Shown here in pieces: positions 33,095 to 41,361 of a DNA stretch of 64,000 nucleotides (position 1 is its first letter; each line of letters begins with the position of its first letter). Both the position numbers and the translations under genes were made by a program. The notes under the pieces were generated by a model. That model was not told the DNA's origin, searched no databases, and was given only the letters and a program-made list of their open reading frames with translations. Source of the DNA: Arthrobacter sp. ZGTC131 (GTDB lineage Bacteria > Actinomycetota > Actinomycetes > Actinomycetales > Micrococcaceae); the NCBI RefSeq assembly GCF_002929275.1, contig NZ_PJIK01000004.1, forward strand, positions 62,001 through 126,000, written 5' to 3'.

Positions 33095-34180
33095 TCAGCA
33101 AGTGAGGGTGGCCGGGATGAGTCCCCCGAGTGCCGAGGGCGTGTACCTCGCGGTTGACGACGCCAAGGGCGATCTCCACAACTGGTACTTCGAGTAGATT
33201 CTGAACGTGACGACAACCTGCACTGCGGAGGAGGTCTCGTTGGCAGTGACCGATCTGGCTGTTGTTGCCGCGCCGAGTTCGATCGGGGACGACTCGGGGC
33301 CGTTTCCGGTTTGCGTGGTGAACCGGTATCCGGTGGCTCCGGTGGAGCCGTTGTTGTGAGACCAGGCGAGGTCCACGGTGCTGTTGTCCGGCAGCAAAAG
33401 AACTGTGTTCTGAGTACACCCGAGCGTAGGCGCGGGAAGCGTTGCGGCTGTGAACGTTGCCGTGGCCATGTTCTCGGCGTCGGTAAACGCAGCCCGGGCC
33501 TCTGGCGCGTGCGTGAGCGCGACCGAAGTCGTCCCTGCCAGAGCAAGAACTGTCAGGCCCGCCACGCCGCGGGCGCCTTTGCTGCGTCGACCGCCGGAAG
33601 CCCGTGGCCGGCCGCCGGAAGCCCGTGGCCGACCGCCTTCGGCAGGCGGAGGCGGCGGCGCCGGTGGCGAGGGCACTGCCCTGCGGCCGCCCCGGGACTT
33701 TTGGCCCCGCCCGTACCGGAAGGAAACGTAGAGCAGGTAGGCGGTGACGATCCCGGCGAGGAATGTGGCGGCGGGGCTGCTCAGCCAGGAGACGCCATAG
33801 CCCAGCAGCGGTGCGGAAAAGACCACCTTGTCGGCGGCGGTGACGGTGTATGGCTCGGTGTCTGCGACGGTGTTGGCGTCTCCCTTGAGCTTCAACCGCG
33901 CTGAATCCCCCGCCGGAACGGAGTCGAGCACGCGGTGGGTGATCCTGACACCTGCCGCGTTCGTCACGCTGACTACGTCCCCGGGCCGGATGCTGGTTGC
34001 ATCGACGGGAAGGCTGAGCGCGAGGGAACCGGTGGCGATGGCCGGTTCCATGGACCCGGACCGGAAGATCAGGGGTTTCGCGCCGAGGAGGATCCCTGCA
34101 AGGGCCGTCAGCAGGCAGAGCGTTCCCAACGTAGCACCGACGGTGAGCAGGAAGTTTTGGGTTCGGGTGAGCGTCCGCAT
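33095..34180 (-). CDS. SipW-type signal peptidase fused to a TasA/camelysin-like secreted domain
   Basis: A 361-residue protein. Residues 1-165 form a signal peptidase I of the SipW/ER type: TM1 (FLLTVGATLGTLCLLTALAG), the Ser box FRSGSMEPAI, GDVVSVTN, the His in VRITHRVLD and TM2 (LAGIVTAYLLYVSF). A Pro/Arg/Gly-rich linker with a duplicated PRASGGR unit follows. Residues about 205-240 look like a second, internal signal peptide (GVAGLTVLALAGTTSVALTH, ending EARA) followed directly by AFTDAENMATATFTAATL, the usual mature N-terminus of SipW substrates, and a beta-rich fibronectin-like domain. Last gene of the six-gene operon, 6 bp after the preceding stop. Confidence 0.85.
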   Translation of the reverse strand: MRTLTRTQNFLLTVGATLGTLCLLTALAGILLGAKPLIFRSGSMEPAIATGSLALSLPVDATSIRPGDVVSVTNAAGVRITHRVLDSVPAGDSARLKLKGDANTVADTEPYTVTAADKVVFSAPLLGYGVSWLSSPAATFLAGIVTAYLLYVSFRYGRGQKSRGGRRAVPSPPAPPPPPAEGGRPRASGGRPRASGGRRSKGARGVAGLTVLALAGTTSVALTHAPEARAAFTDAENMATATFTAATLPAPTLGCTQNTVLLLPDNSTVDLAWSHNNGSTGATGYRFTTQTGNGPESSPIELGAATTARSVTANETSSAVQVVVTFRIYSKYQLWRSPLASSTARYTPSALGGLIPATLTC

Positions 34181-34186
34181 CGCAGG

Positions 34187-34807
34187 TCAGCTTCCGATGC
34201 TTCCGGTGAAGGTAAAGGTGGCAGTGGTGGTTGTCCCCTGTAGCTCGGTGGCCGCGGCGGCGGGCAGTGCCACGAGCAAGCACAGCGCTTCGGTGGTTGC
34301 CGGTGCGAGTGGGCGTGCGGTGGCGAGCAGCGGCCCGGCGAGCGGGATGTTTGCCGTTCCGATCAAGGTTCCGGAGCACGTGCCGGCCAGCCCGTTGTTC
34401 GTGGCCGTGCCGCCGGTATAGATGCTCACCGTCAGCGCGCTGCCGAGGTCACCGCCCAGACCGCCTGCGCCGTTGGACGCTGTTCCGGCCAGCAGGTAGG
34501 CCAGCGGGACCGTACCGGAATTCGCGACCTCGACCATGCCTGCACGGCTAACACCCGGGTACATGCCTGTCATGTTCATGGAGGTGACCGCCACGCTGTC
34601 TGCGAGGGTTCCGCCGGGGACGGCGGCGAGCTTGAGGGCCAAGGTACCGGCACTGAAGGTGGCTGTGGCCGTAGCCTCGTCTGTCCAGGCGGCGAGTGTT
34701 CCCACGGCTCCGAGGCCGAGGACTGTTCCAATGCACAGCAGCGCCCTGATGCGTACTCCCCGGGGGCTGGAAAGGCCCTTGGGGCGGATGGCATTACGGC
34801 GTCCCAT
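34187..34807 (-). CDS. SipW-dependent secreted protein, TasA/camelysin-like
   Basis: A 206-residue exported protein with a SipW-type signal (IRALLCIGTVLGLGAVGTLA) and the junction AAWTDEATATATFSAGTLAL, then a Thr/Ala/Gly-rich beta domain with one pair of cysteines (GTCSGTL and EALCLLV). The layout matches TasA/camelysin-type fibre subunits (family knowledge). Its start overlaps the end of the LAYTG gene by 14 bp, so the two are translationally coupled. Confidence 0.8.
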   Translation of the reverse strand: MGRRNAIRPKGLSSPRGVRIRALLCIGTVLGLGAVGTLAAWTDEATATATFSAGTLALKLAAVPGGTLADSVAVTSMNMTGMYPGVSRAGMVEVANSGTVPLAYLLAGTASNGAGGLGGDLGSALTVSIYTGGTATNNGLAGTCSGTLIGTANIPLAGPLLATARPLAPATTEALCLLVALPAAAATELQGTTTTATFTFTGSIGS

Positions 34808-35465
34808 GATTCTCCTCTGTCGCTTTCTTGTTCGCCCGTACCCGCAGGACCGCTAGTGTTCCTCCGGCGATCATCGCCAGTGCCGGTATGACCGGCCAGA
34901 ACCCGGCGAGTCCGGTGTAGGCAAGGCCGGCCTGGTCGGGGTTGTCTGGCAAGGCCTTCGGATCACCGGGACCCACAGAGGCGCCCGGGATGACGGAGTG
35001 GCTCATCCTGACCTGGAAAGCCACAGCCCTGGACTGGCCCTGCAGTGCGTTGGTTGCGTCTTTGTTCAGGCCGACGGTGATGGTGACTTTTCTGCTTTCG
35101 GTCGCTTCCATCCGCGGCACACGCAACACGACGGCGCCGTCTGCACCGGTCTGCTGTGACGGTGCCGGTTCCGATGTGGCCGAGATCCACAGGTCCTGCC
35201 CTGCCGTAACAGGGGCGGGGTCGCTGCCGATCACCGAGACGGAAAGGTCAGCCCGGTCGCGGCTTCCGTTGCGAACCCAGAAGGTCCCGCTGACCTGATC
35301 GCCGGGAACGAGAGTGGGCCGGCCGAAAAGCGGCTGGCTCAGCCCCCCGTCCCAGGTCTGCCCGTCCGCGCTGAACAGCAGTCCGTCGGTCGCCGCGGCG
35401 GGTAAGGCCGTGGAATAAGCGAGCACCAATCCCATGCCGACGGCGGCAGCACCCCGGCGGGTCAT
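34794..35465 (-). CDS. LAxTG wall-anchored surface protein in the fibre operon
   Basis: A 223-residue exported protein: signal peptide (MTRRGAAAVGMGLVLAYSTA, AAAT), a beta-sandwich-like domain with VPGDQVSGTFWVRNGSRDRA, then a C-terminal sorting signal LAYTG, hydrophobic helix (FWPVIPALAMIAGGTLAVL) and basic tail (RVRANKK). LAxTG is the motif handled by class E/F sortases of high-GC Gram-positives, so it is expected to be linked to peptidoglycan and could be the base or adaptor of the fibres. GGAGG precedes the ATG. It overlaps the upstream signal peptidase by 4 bp (ATGA). Confidence 0.82.
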   Translation of the reverse strand: MTRRGAAAVGMGLVLAYSTALPAAATDGLLFSADGQTWDGGLSQPLFGRPTLVPGDQVSGTFWVRNGSRDRADLSVSVIGSDPAPVTAGQDLWISATSEPAPSQQTGADGAVVLRVPRMEATESRKVTITVGLNKDATNALQGQSRAVAFQVRMSHSVIPGASVGPGDPKALPDNPDQAGLAYTGLAGFWPVIPALAMIAGGTLAVLRVRANKKATEENHGTP

Positions 35466-36052
35466 GGCGCCTCCGCCGTCGGCCGGGCCACGCCACGGCG
35501 TCTCTTCTGAGTCGCTTCGGCGACCGCCCCGATGCACATGAAGGCCGAGTAACCAAGGAGCGCTGCCGCCGCAATGCCCACCGCCCAGATTCTTTGCTCG
35601 CCCGAGAGCCAGCTGTTGACGAATCCGACCAGGGGGATGCTGTACCAGACGGCGCCGCGGATCTGGCCGGCCTTCACCGGCTTTTCGTCCGCAGCAGGGT
35701 TCGCGTCCCCCTGGGTTGTGAAGAGCAGCTCCGCACCCAGCGTCGGGGACACAGAGGTGATCCGGTGTGTCACCACGTCCGGTGCCCCGGAGCGGATCTG
35801 ATAGGTGACGGCATCGCCGACCTTCAGGTCTTCGGGCGCGACGGGTTTGGTGATCACGAGTGTTCCTGGGGACAGGGACGGACGCATCGACGTGGTCAGC
35901 ACCGTGTAGGCCGATGACCCGGTCAGGCGCGGCACAACCACGGCAGCGAGCAACACGCCAAGGACGGAGAACAGGACAAACCATGAAACGGTCTGGCGGA
36001 CCCACCACCCGGCACCTGTCCGTGACGCTTTGCGTCGTCCCCTGGCCCTCAT
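35462..36052 (-). CDS. SipW-type signal peptidase I
   Basis: A 196-residue membrane protease of the Ser-His (ER/SipW) class: TM1 (TVSWFVLFSVLGVLLAAVVV), catalytic Ser in LTTSMRPSLSPGTLVI, GDAVTYQI, catalytic His in VVTHRITSV, GDANPAADEKPV and a C-terminal TM. There is no Lys-type dyad. Its start overlaps the stop of the preceding TasA-like gene by one base (TGATG). It should process the SipW-dependent substrates encoded in the same operon. Confidence 0.9.
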   Translation of the reverse strand: MRARGRRKASRTGAGWWVRQTVSWFVLFSVLGVLLAAVVVPRLTGSSAYTVLTTSMRPSLSPGTLVITKPVAPEDLKVGDAVTYQIRSGAPDVVTHRITSVSPTLGAELLFTTQGDANPAADEKPVKAGQIRGAVWYSIPLVGFVNSWLSGEQRIWAVGIAAAALLGYSAFMCIGAVAEATQKRRRGVARPTAEAP

Positions 36053-36603
36053 CACAGCCACTGATCCCCCCTGAAATTGAAAACTACCTGCGTGGTGCCG
36101 GCGGCAGCCGTCGCCGGGGTGCTGCTGTTCAGCGTGACGGTGATGCACAGCGTTTCGGAACCCGACGGCGGCAGCTCCCTGCCGGTGAATGTCGCCATCG
36201 GTCCCAGCGGCCCTTCGTACAGGGTGACCGCTCCTCCGCTCTCGGAGTGGCCGCAGGCGGTGTCGTCAGTCACCCGCAGCAGTAATCCCGCCGCGAAGAC
36301 GTGATCGGCTGCAGTTCCGGCGGTTGCCGCTGCTCCGGTGAGGCCGTACAGCATTTCCGTGGACCCGGCATTGCTGACCGCCAACGGGGCCCGTACTGAC
36401 TGGCCTGGGACCAGATTCGCGGTGCTGAGGGCGTCGAACACGTAGTCTTCCTGTCCCCCTGCCGTCAGCCGCAGGATCCCGGTGCTAATGTCCCCCGGGT
36501 CTGTGAGGGCCTCGTCGCGCCAGAGCGCGCCGGTGGGACTGGCCGCCATCATGACGACCAGTCCCACCCCGGCGGCCAGAACCGGCCACAGCCGATTCTT
36601 CAC
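36052..36603 (-). CDS. SipW-dependent secreted protein, TasA/camelysin-like
   Basis: A 183-residue exported protein with a short signal (LWPVLAAGVGLVVMMAAS) and the typical GALWRDEALTDPGDISTG junction, then a beta domain ending VVFNFRGDQWL; a Cys pair (TACGHSESG and ETLCITV) may form a disulphide. The GTG start at 36603 has AGGA six bases upstream. Second gene of the operon, 22 bp after the first. Confidence 0.82.
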   Translation of the reverse strand: MKNRLWPVLAAGVGLVVMMAASPTGALWRDEALTDPGDISTGILRLTAGGQEDYVFDALSTANLVPGQSVRAPLAVSNAGSTEMLYGLTGAAATAGTAADHVFAAGLLLRVTDDTACGHSESGGAVTLYEGPLGPMATFTGRELPPSGSETLCITVTLNSSTPATAAAGTTQVVFNFRGDQWL

Positions 36604-36625
36604 GGCGTTCCTGTTAACGGTGGTA

Positions 36626-37144
36626 TCAGGCGGTCTGCTGCAGGGTCAGTGCCATCCCGTCAAGGTCAATGGACGTGTTCTGGCTGACCTGGGCGTCGGC
36701 GGCGAACGTCACGGTGAGGGTGATGTCGACCGTGTACTCGCCGGCCGTGGCGAAGGTGAGGACGTTGCCGACCTTGAGGAGGTCGTCTTCGGCCTCCGTC
36801 GTGGCGATCACGGCGGTGGCGCCGGTGGGCAGGGTGAACCCGCTCTCGGCGATTGTCAGGGTGCCGGCGAGGTTGTCACCTTGGGCGTGGATCGTGGCGG
36901 AGGTGGTGTAGACCAGGGTGTCGCCGGGCACGATGTTGAAGGTCGAAATATCGCTGATCGGAGCCGAAGTCGCCGTCTCATCGGACCAAGCTCCGGAGCC
37001 CAGCTCTAGGTCGAGCACACCCGTGGAGACCGGACCGGCGTTGACATTCTGAGACTCATTCCACAACGCGAACGTTCCAGCCCCACCGAGAAGAAGAATG
37101 CCCGCTGCGCCGGCGGCGACTGCGCCCTTGATTGCCTTGTTCAT
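36626..37144 (-). CDS. alternate-type signal peptide protein, TasA/camelysin-like, first gene of fibre operon
   Basis: A 172-residue exported protein: signal (AVAAGAAGILLLGGAGTFA), LWNESQNVNAGPVSTGVLDL at the mature N-terminus, and a Cys-free, Thr/Ala-rich beta domain ending DLDGMALTLQQTA. It is the least elaborate of the three TasA-like products and is first in the operon, so it is the best candidate for the major fibre subunit (inference). GGGGGA precedes the ATG. Confidence 0.83.
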   Translation of the reverse strand: MNKAIKGAVAAGAAGILLLGGAGTFALWNESQNVNAGPVSTGVLDLELGSGAWSDETATSAPISDISTFNIVPGDTLVYTTSATIHAQGDNLAGTLTIAESGFTLPTGATAVIATTEAEDDLLKVGNVLTFATAGEYTVDITLTVTFAADAQVSQNTSIDLDGMALTLQQTA

Positions 37145-37221
37145 GTGAAAGTCCCCCTGAGACTAAAAGTATTAGGTCCGCGGCTTTGTGCGCGAAGTCC
37201 CAACCTTGTCAACCGAATCTC

Positions 37222-37252
37222 AGGATTAACTTCAGGTTTAAGCAAGGATTAG
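37222..37252 (-). promoter_or_regulatory. triple direct repeat upstream of the fibre operon
   Basis: On the minus strand TAATCCT, TAAACCT and TAATCCT are spaced 11-12 bp apart (plus-strand AGGATTA at 37222, AGGTTTA at 37234, AGGATTA at 37245). The 11-mer CTAATCCTTGC here is identical to one at 21641-21651 next to the OmpR-type regulator gene. A TTGACA lies nearby (minus strand, about 37211-37206), but no good -10 could be paired with it. Candidate response-regulator site. Confidence 0.4.
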
Positions 37253-37433
37253 GACAGGACTCGGGCAGTTTGTCTTGAGGTTTCTAAATCACCGGCAGGT
37301 CGGGGGATTAACTACATGCTTGCGGCGGCTTCTTTCATCTGGTCAAACAGAGCAGCGCAGCTTCCTTCTCTGCGCTCCAGATTACTTTCCGTCATCCCCG
37401 TCAATAATCCGGCAACAAAATCTCAGGATCGGA

Positions 37434-38585
37434 TCAAGGTCGTCCAGGATTCCCGTATCCGGCCGAGCCCTGGACGTCGGCAGTAGCTGCCTCAATGATC
37501 CACGCGGACCAGTCAAGGGGATGCACGGAGGGCCTGCCCAGCAGATAGCCCTGCCCCACGGCCATGCCAGCCCGCGTGACGGCGGCCAGTTCTGCCTGGC
37601 TTTCGATGCCTTCGGCCGACAGCGCCGCCCCGGTTTGCTCCGCAAGCTCAACCACATCCACACCGAGCGACTGCGCCTCCCCCGGGTCAATGAGTCCCTT
37701 GATGAAATTGCGGTCGAGTTTTATGATGTCGGGGACTAGCTGCAGGATTTGGTCCCGCGACGCGGCACCGGCACCGGAGCCGTCAACCGCCAGGCGCAGA
37801 CCCCGCTGACGCAGCGGCCCCAACGCCCGCATCAATCCATCTAGCTCCGGGCCTACTACACGGCCCGCCAGCTCGATGACGATCCTGTCCAGAGCGACCT
37901 GCCCGCTCTCCAGCAGCGCCTGAACGCGCGGGTCCATGCAAGTTGCCGGGCTGAGATTGAAGGCAACGAACAGGTGAGCTGGAATCTCCCGGGCCGCCGA
38001 CAGCGCGCTGTGCAGGGCAGCGATTTCCAAGTCCGCACCCAAACCGATGGCCGCCGCTTCCCGAAACCAAGTGTCAGCGCTGGCCCCGTCCCGGCTGACG
38101 AACCGTGCCAACGCCTCGAACCCGGCCACGTTTCCGACCGGCAACTCCCTGATGGGTTGGAAAGCGGTCAGCAGCATCCTGCTCCCCAAGACAGCTCTGA
38201 TGCGTTTTGTGCCACGCCGGTCACGGGACGCGGGAAGGTCCCGGGGGTTCACCGGCACCATCGAGTCCTGGCCCGGGCGGAGTCCCTGGTGTGGTGCAGC
38301 ATCATCAGCCGGGGAGTCTGTGAGGTCCGTGGTCGTCACGGTGATCAGGTGCTGCAACAGCGCACGTTCCGGCTCGTCCGGGTTCGCCGTCAGCAAGCGC
38401 CGCAGCTGAGCTCTGGCCCACTCCCCCTCCGGGGCCGTATCCGTCAGGACATCGTTGATCAGCTCCAGTACTTGGCAGCGGAGAGTAGGCCCCTCCGCGT
38501 CCTGTGGCGGTGAGTCCTGGCCCCCGGGCCCCGGACTGGATTCTGCGCCGGCGGCTGCCGGAAGCGACGACTCGTCCTTGGACAT
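37434..38585 (-). CDS. degenerate EAL-domain protein with small N-terminal domain
   Basis: A 383-residue protein. Residues about 36-80 share a motif with the small protein at 22239-22556. The EAL domain (about 140-375) keeps FEALARF, FNLSPATC, IVIELAGRV, IIKLDRNFI, SAEGIES and GQGYLLGRP, but the DDFGTG loop reads VDGSGAG: the second Asp is Gly. Weak or absent phosphodiesterase activity, or a binding role, is therefore likely. AGGAGG precedes the ATG at 38585. It lies 47 bp after the PAS-GGDEF-EAL gene and should share its transcript. Confidence 0.85.
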   Translation of the reverse strand: MSKDESSLPAAAGAESSPGPGGQDSPPQDAEGPTLRCQVLELINDVLTDTAPEGEWARAQLRRLLTANPDEPERALLQHLITVTTTDLTDSPADDAAPHQGLRPGQDSMVPVNPRDLPASRDRRGTKRIRAVLGSRMLLTAFQPIRELPVGNVAGFEALARFVSRDGASADTWFREAAAIGLGADLEIAALHSALSAAREIPAHLFVAFNLSPATCMDPRVQALLESGQVALDRIVIELAGRVVGPELDGLMRALGPLRQRGLRLAVDGSGAGAASRDQILQLVPDIIKLDRNFIKGLIDPGEAQSLGVDVVELAEQTGAALSAEGIESQAELAAVTRAGMAVGQGYLLGRPSVHPLDWSAWIIEAATADVQGSAGYGNPGRP

Positions 38586-38632
38586 CGGCTGTTCCTCCTG
38601 GGGTAGGCACTCCGGCTGGGCCCGGTGGTCTG

Positions 38633-41107
38633 TCACGCCAGTTCCTTGGTCGTTACTCGCCCGTAAGGGCCGGCCGGGAGGGCAGCGAGCCACCCCGGGA
38701 TGGTCTCCGCAGGTAACGGTTTGCTCCACAGGTAGCCTTGGGCGTGGCGTACGCCCAGGCGCCGGAGTTCGTTGAGCTGGGCCGTGGTTTCCACGCCTTC
38801 GGCAACGACGTCGAGATTCAGGCTGCCAGCCATGCCCATGACGAGTTCGATGATCGTCGCACCGTGAGGATCGCTACCGAGCTCTTGTACGAAGCTGCGG
38901 TCGATTTTCAAGGTCCGGGCCGAGAGCCACTTCAGGTAGCTCAGGGATGAGTAGCCGGTGCCGAAGTCATCGATAGAAAGTCCCACGCCCAAATGGGAGA
39001 GCCGTTGCAGGGTTTCCTTGGGCAGGTCGGGCTGATCCATGAGTACAGTTTCGGTAACTTCCAAGTGGACAGCGGCTGGATCGATGCCGGAGTTGAGAAT
39101 TGCTGCTTCCACGACGTCGGGAAAGTCACCCGCCACGAGCTGTCGCCCCGAGATGTTCACTGCTGCCGAGAGGCTTTCCGCACCTGGAAGCTGGATTCGC
39201 CACCGCTGCACCTGGCGCAGCGCTTCATGGAGAACCCAGCCGCCGATAGGAAGGATGAGGCCCGTTTCCTCGGCGATTGGAATGAACGTGTTCGGCATGA
39301 TCAGGCCGTGTTCGTGATGGCGCCACCGCAACAGCGCCTCGAAGCCGACGGTGCGTTCCGTGGTGATGTCAATGACCGGCTGGTAATTCAGGGAAAGCTC
39401 TCCGCGGTCCAGGGCCAGCCTGAGGTCCGATTCCAAGTTCAGCCGGCCCGCTGCCCGGCCGGTGAGGCGAGCGTCATGAACGGCCGATGAATCGCCTCCG
39501 GCCGATTTGGCGCGGTACATGGCAGCGTCCGCACCGCTGAGCATCGACTCGGCCGTGTCATCAGGGCCCGCCAGAGCGATGCCGACGCTGACGTTCAGGT
39601 AGATCTTGCGCCCGTCGACTTCAAAGGGATTTCGGGTGGCATCCCTGATCCGTTCGGCCAGCGTCTTGGCTCCTCGTCTGAGCAGGTCCTCGCAGACCAC
39701 GACGAACTCATCGCCGCCGAACCGGGCGACTGTATCGCCGGCCCTGACCGCGGTCCTCAGCCGCTCCCCCAGGAGAACCAGAATTGTGTCACCGGCTCCA
39801 TGGCCGATCCCGTCGTTGATCAATTTAAACCGGTCGACGTCGACGAACATCACCACCGGCCGGGAGGCCCGGTCAAGGCATCCCTGGAGCACTTCGGTGA
39901 TCATATATCTGTTCGGCAGACCGGTCAGCGCGTCATGACGCGCCTGCCACTCCAGAACCTGTTCGGCGTTCTTGCGTTCGGTGACGTCCAAGACCGTGTC
40001 AAGGAACCTCAGCGGTTTCCCGTCCGGGCCGCTGATGCTCCGGATTCGTGAATGCAGCCATCGTTGCTCCCCACCGGGGCGGATAATCCGGTATTCGAAA
40101 TCCGCGAATCCCTGCCCGTCCTCCAGGCTCTTCCATACCCGACGGACCAGGTCGCGGTCCTGCAGATGCGTCAGCTCGAGCAACGAATCCCTCGTCGCAG
40201 CTGCACCGGCCGCCAGACCCAGAATCCGGGCGAACTCTTCCGAATGCCAGGTCTCCCCGGTCGCGACCGTGTATTCGACGCTTCCGACATGGGCCATCTC
40301 CTGGGCAGCCAGAAGCCGCTCCCGCTCGGCGCCGGCCGCTGCTTTCAGCCGCTGGATCTCCGTGATGTCCCTGGCGATGGCGGACGATCCCACCTGCGCG
40401 CCGTCTTGACCGTAGACCGGGGATACGGTCAGCTCAACGTCGATCACTGACCCGTCCTTGCAACGCCACCGCGCTTCCACTCCGGCCGCGAAGCTGCCGC
40501 TTCCTATGCGCGCTGTGACTTCCTTGTCGTAGTCCGCTGCGTCAGGGGTGGTCAGCAGGCGATAGCTCTGCCCGATAGCTTCCCGTGAGCTCCAACCGAA
40601 CATCCGGGTAGCGCCTGCATTCCAACTGGAAATCTTCCCGGTCAGGTCGGCGCCAATGATCGCATCCCCGGAGGATTCCACCATGGCTGAGAGCCGGCGC
40701 AGAATGGCCTCGCTGTGTTTTCGGTCGGTGATGTCCTTGGAGATCGCTACGACCGCGACGGGCACTGTGTGCCGGCCACGGATTGGGCTGACCGTGGCGT
40801 GGACCGGAAACTCCCTGCCGGTGCGGTGTCGCATCCAGAGCTCGCCGGCCCAGTCCCGGCCATGCGCCAGCCTGTCCGCTATCTCCTGGTCGGTGGCATC
40901 CGGCCCGGGCGACTCAGCGCCGCCGATGATTCCGAGGTCCGCGATTGTCATCCCCAAAACCTGGCCCGGGCTGAACCCATACAACCGCTCAGAGGCACGG
41001 TTCCAGTACGTGATCCGCCACTCACTGTCCATCCCGATGACCGATTGCCCGATCTCATCGAGCAGCAGCGACTGCATGACCAAATCATCATGCCGTTCTG
41101 CAGCCAT
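38633..41107 (-). CDS. PAS-PAS-PAS-GGDEF-EAL c-di-GMP enzyme
   Basis: An 824-residue cytoplasmic protein with three PAS domains (about 15-135, 140-255, 270-385), a GGDEF domain with intact RFGGDEF and an RAGD inhibitory site five residues before it, and an EAL domain with all key motifs (FEALLRW, VNISGRQL, LEVTETVL, SIDDFGTGYSS, LKIDRSFV, VAEGVET, QGYLWSKP). Both synthesis and breakdown of c-di-GMP are possible. The ATG at 41107 has GGGGGA just upstream and is preferred to the ATG at 41143. It lies upstream of, and on the same strand as, the fibre operon. Confidence 0.93.
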   Translation of the reverse strand: MAAERHDDLVMQSLLLDEIGQSVIGMDSEWRITYWNRASERLYGFSPGQVLGMTIADLGIIGGAESPGPDATDQEIADRLAHGRDWAGELWMRHRTGREFPVHATVSPIRGRHTVPVAVVAISKDITDRKHSEAILRRLSAMVESSGDAIIGADLTGKISSWNAGATRMFGWSSREAIGQSYRLLTTPDAADYDKEVTARIGSGSFAAGVEARWRCKDGSVIDVELTVSPVYGQDGAQVGSSAIARDITEIQRLKAAAGAERERLLAAQEMAHVGSVEYTVATGETWHSEEFARILGLAAGAAATRDSLLELTHLQDRDLVRRVWKSLEDGQGFADFEYRIIRPGGEQRWLHSRIRSISGPDGKPLRFLDTVLDVTERKNAEQVLEWQARHDALTGLPNRYMITEVLQGCLDRASRPVVMFVDVDRFKLINDGIGHGAGDTILVLLGERLRTAVRAGDTVARFGGDEFVVVCEDLLRRGAKTLAERIRDATRNPFEVDGRKIYLNVSVGIALAGPDDTAESMLSGADAAMYRAKSAGGDSSAVHDARLTGRAAGRLNLESDLRLALDRGELSLNYQPVIDITTERTVGFEALLRWRHHEHGLIMPNTFIPIAEETGLILPIGGWVLHEALRQVQRWRIQLPGAESLSAAVNISGRQLVAGDFPDVVEAAILNSGIDPAAVHLEVTETVLMDQPDLPKETLQRLSHLGVGLSIDDFGTGYSSLSYLKWLSARTLKIDRSFVQELGSDPHGATIIELVMGMAGSLNLDVVAEGVETTAQLNELRRLGVRHAQGYLWSKPLPAETIPGWLAALPAGPYGRVTTKELA

Positions 41108-41298
41108 TGGTCCCCCTACAGCGTCCGAGAGTGTAACTCTCATGTCACGCCGGCACCCTCAGGCTGAAGCACCGTCTTGAGCCTGAAGCCTAGCCCCGCC
41201 TGACAGCCGCGGCTATAGAAGAGGCTCAGTTTTTCGAACATGACCTGCCAAAACGGGTGCACGTCTGTCCCACGCGCCACCGCGCAAACACCGATTGG

Positions 41299-41325
41299 CC
41301 CTCCCGCAATTGGCATGCGGGAGGG
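41299..41325 (-). terminator. hairpin after the GDPD-like gene
   Basis: CCCTCCCGCA (41299-41308) and TGCGGGAGGG (41316-41325) form a perfect 10-bp stem with a 7-base loop, 36 bp downstream of the GDPD-like stop. Confidence 0.7.
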
Positions 41326-41361
41326 TCAATTGCGTTGCGTGGCGGCGGGAGCAGGAACCTA

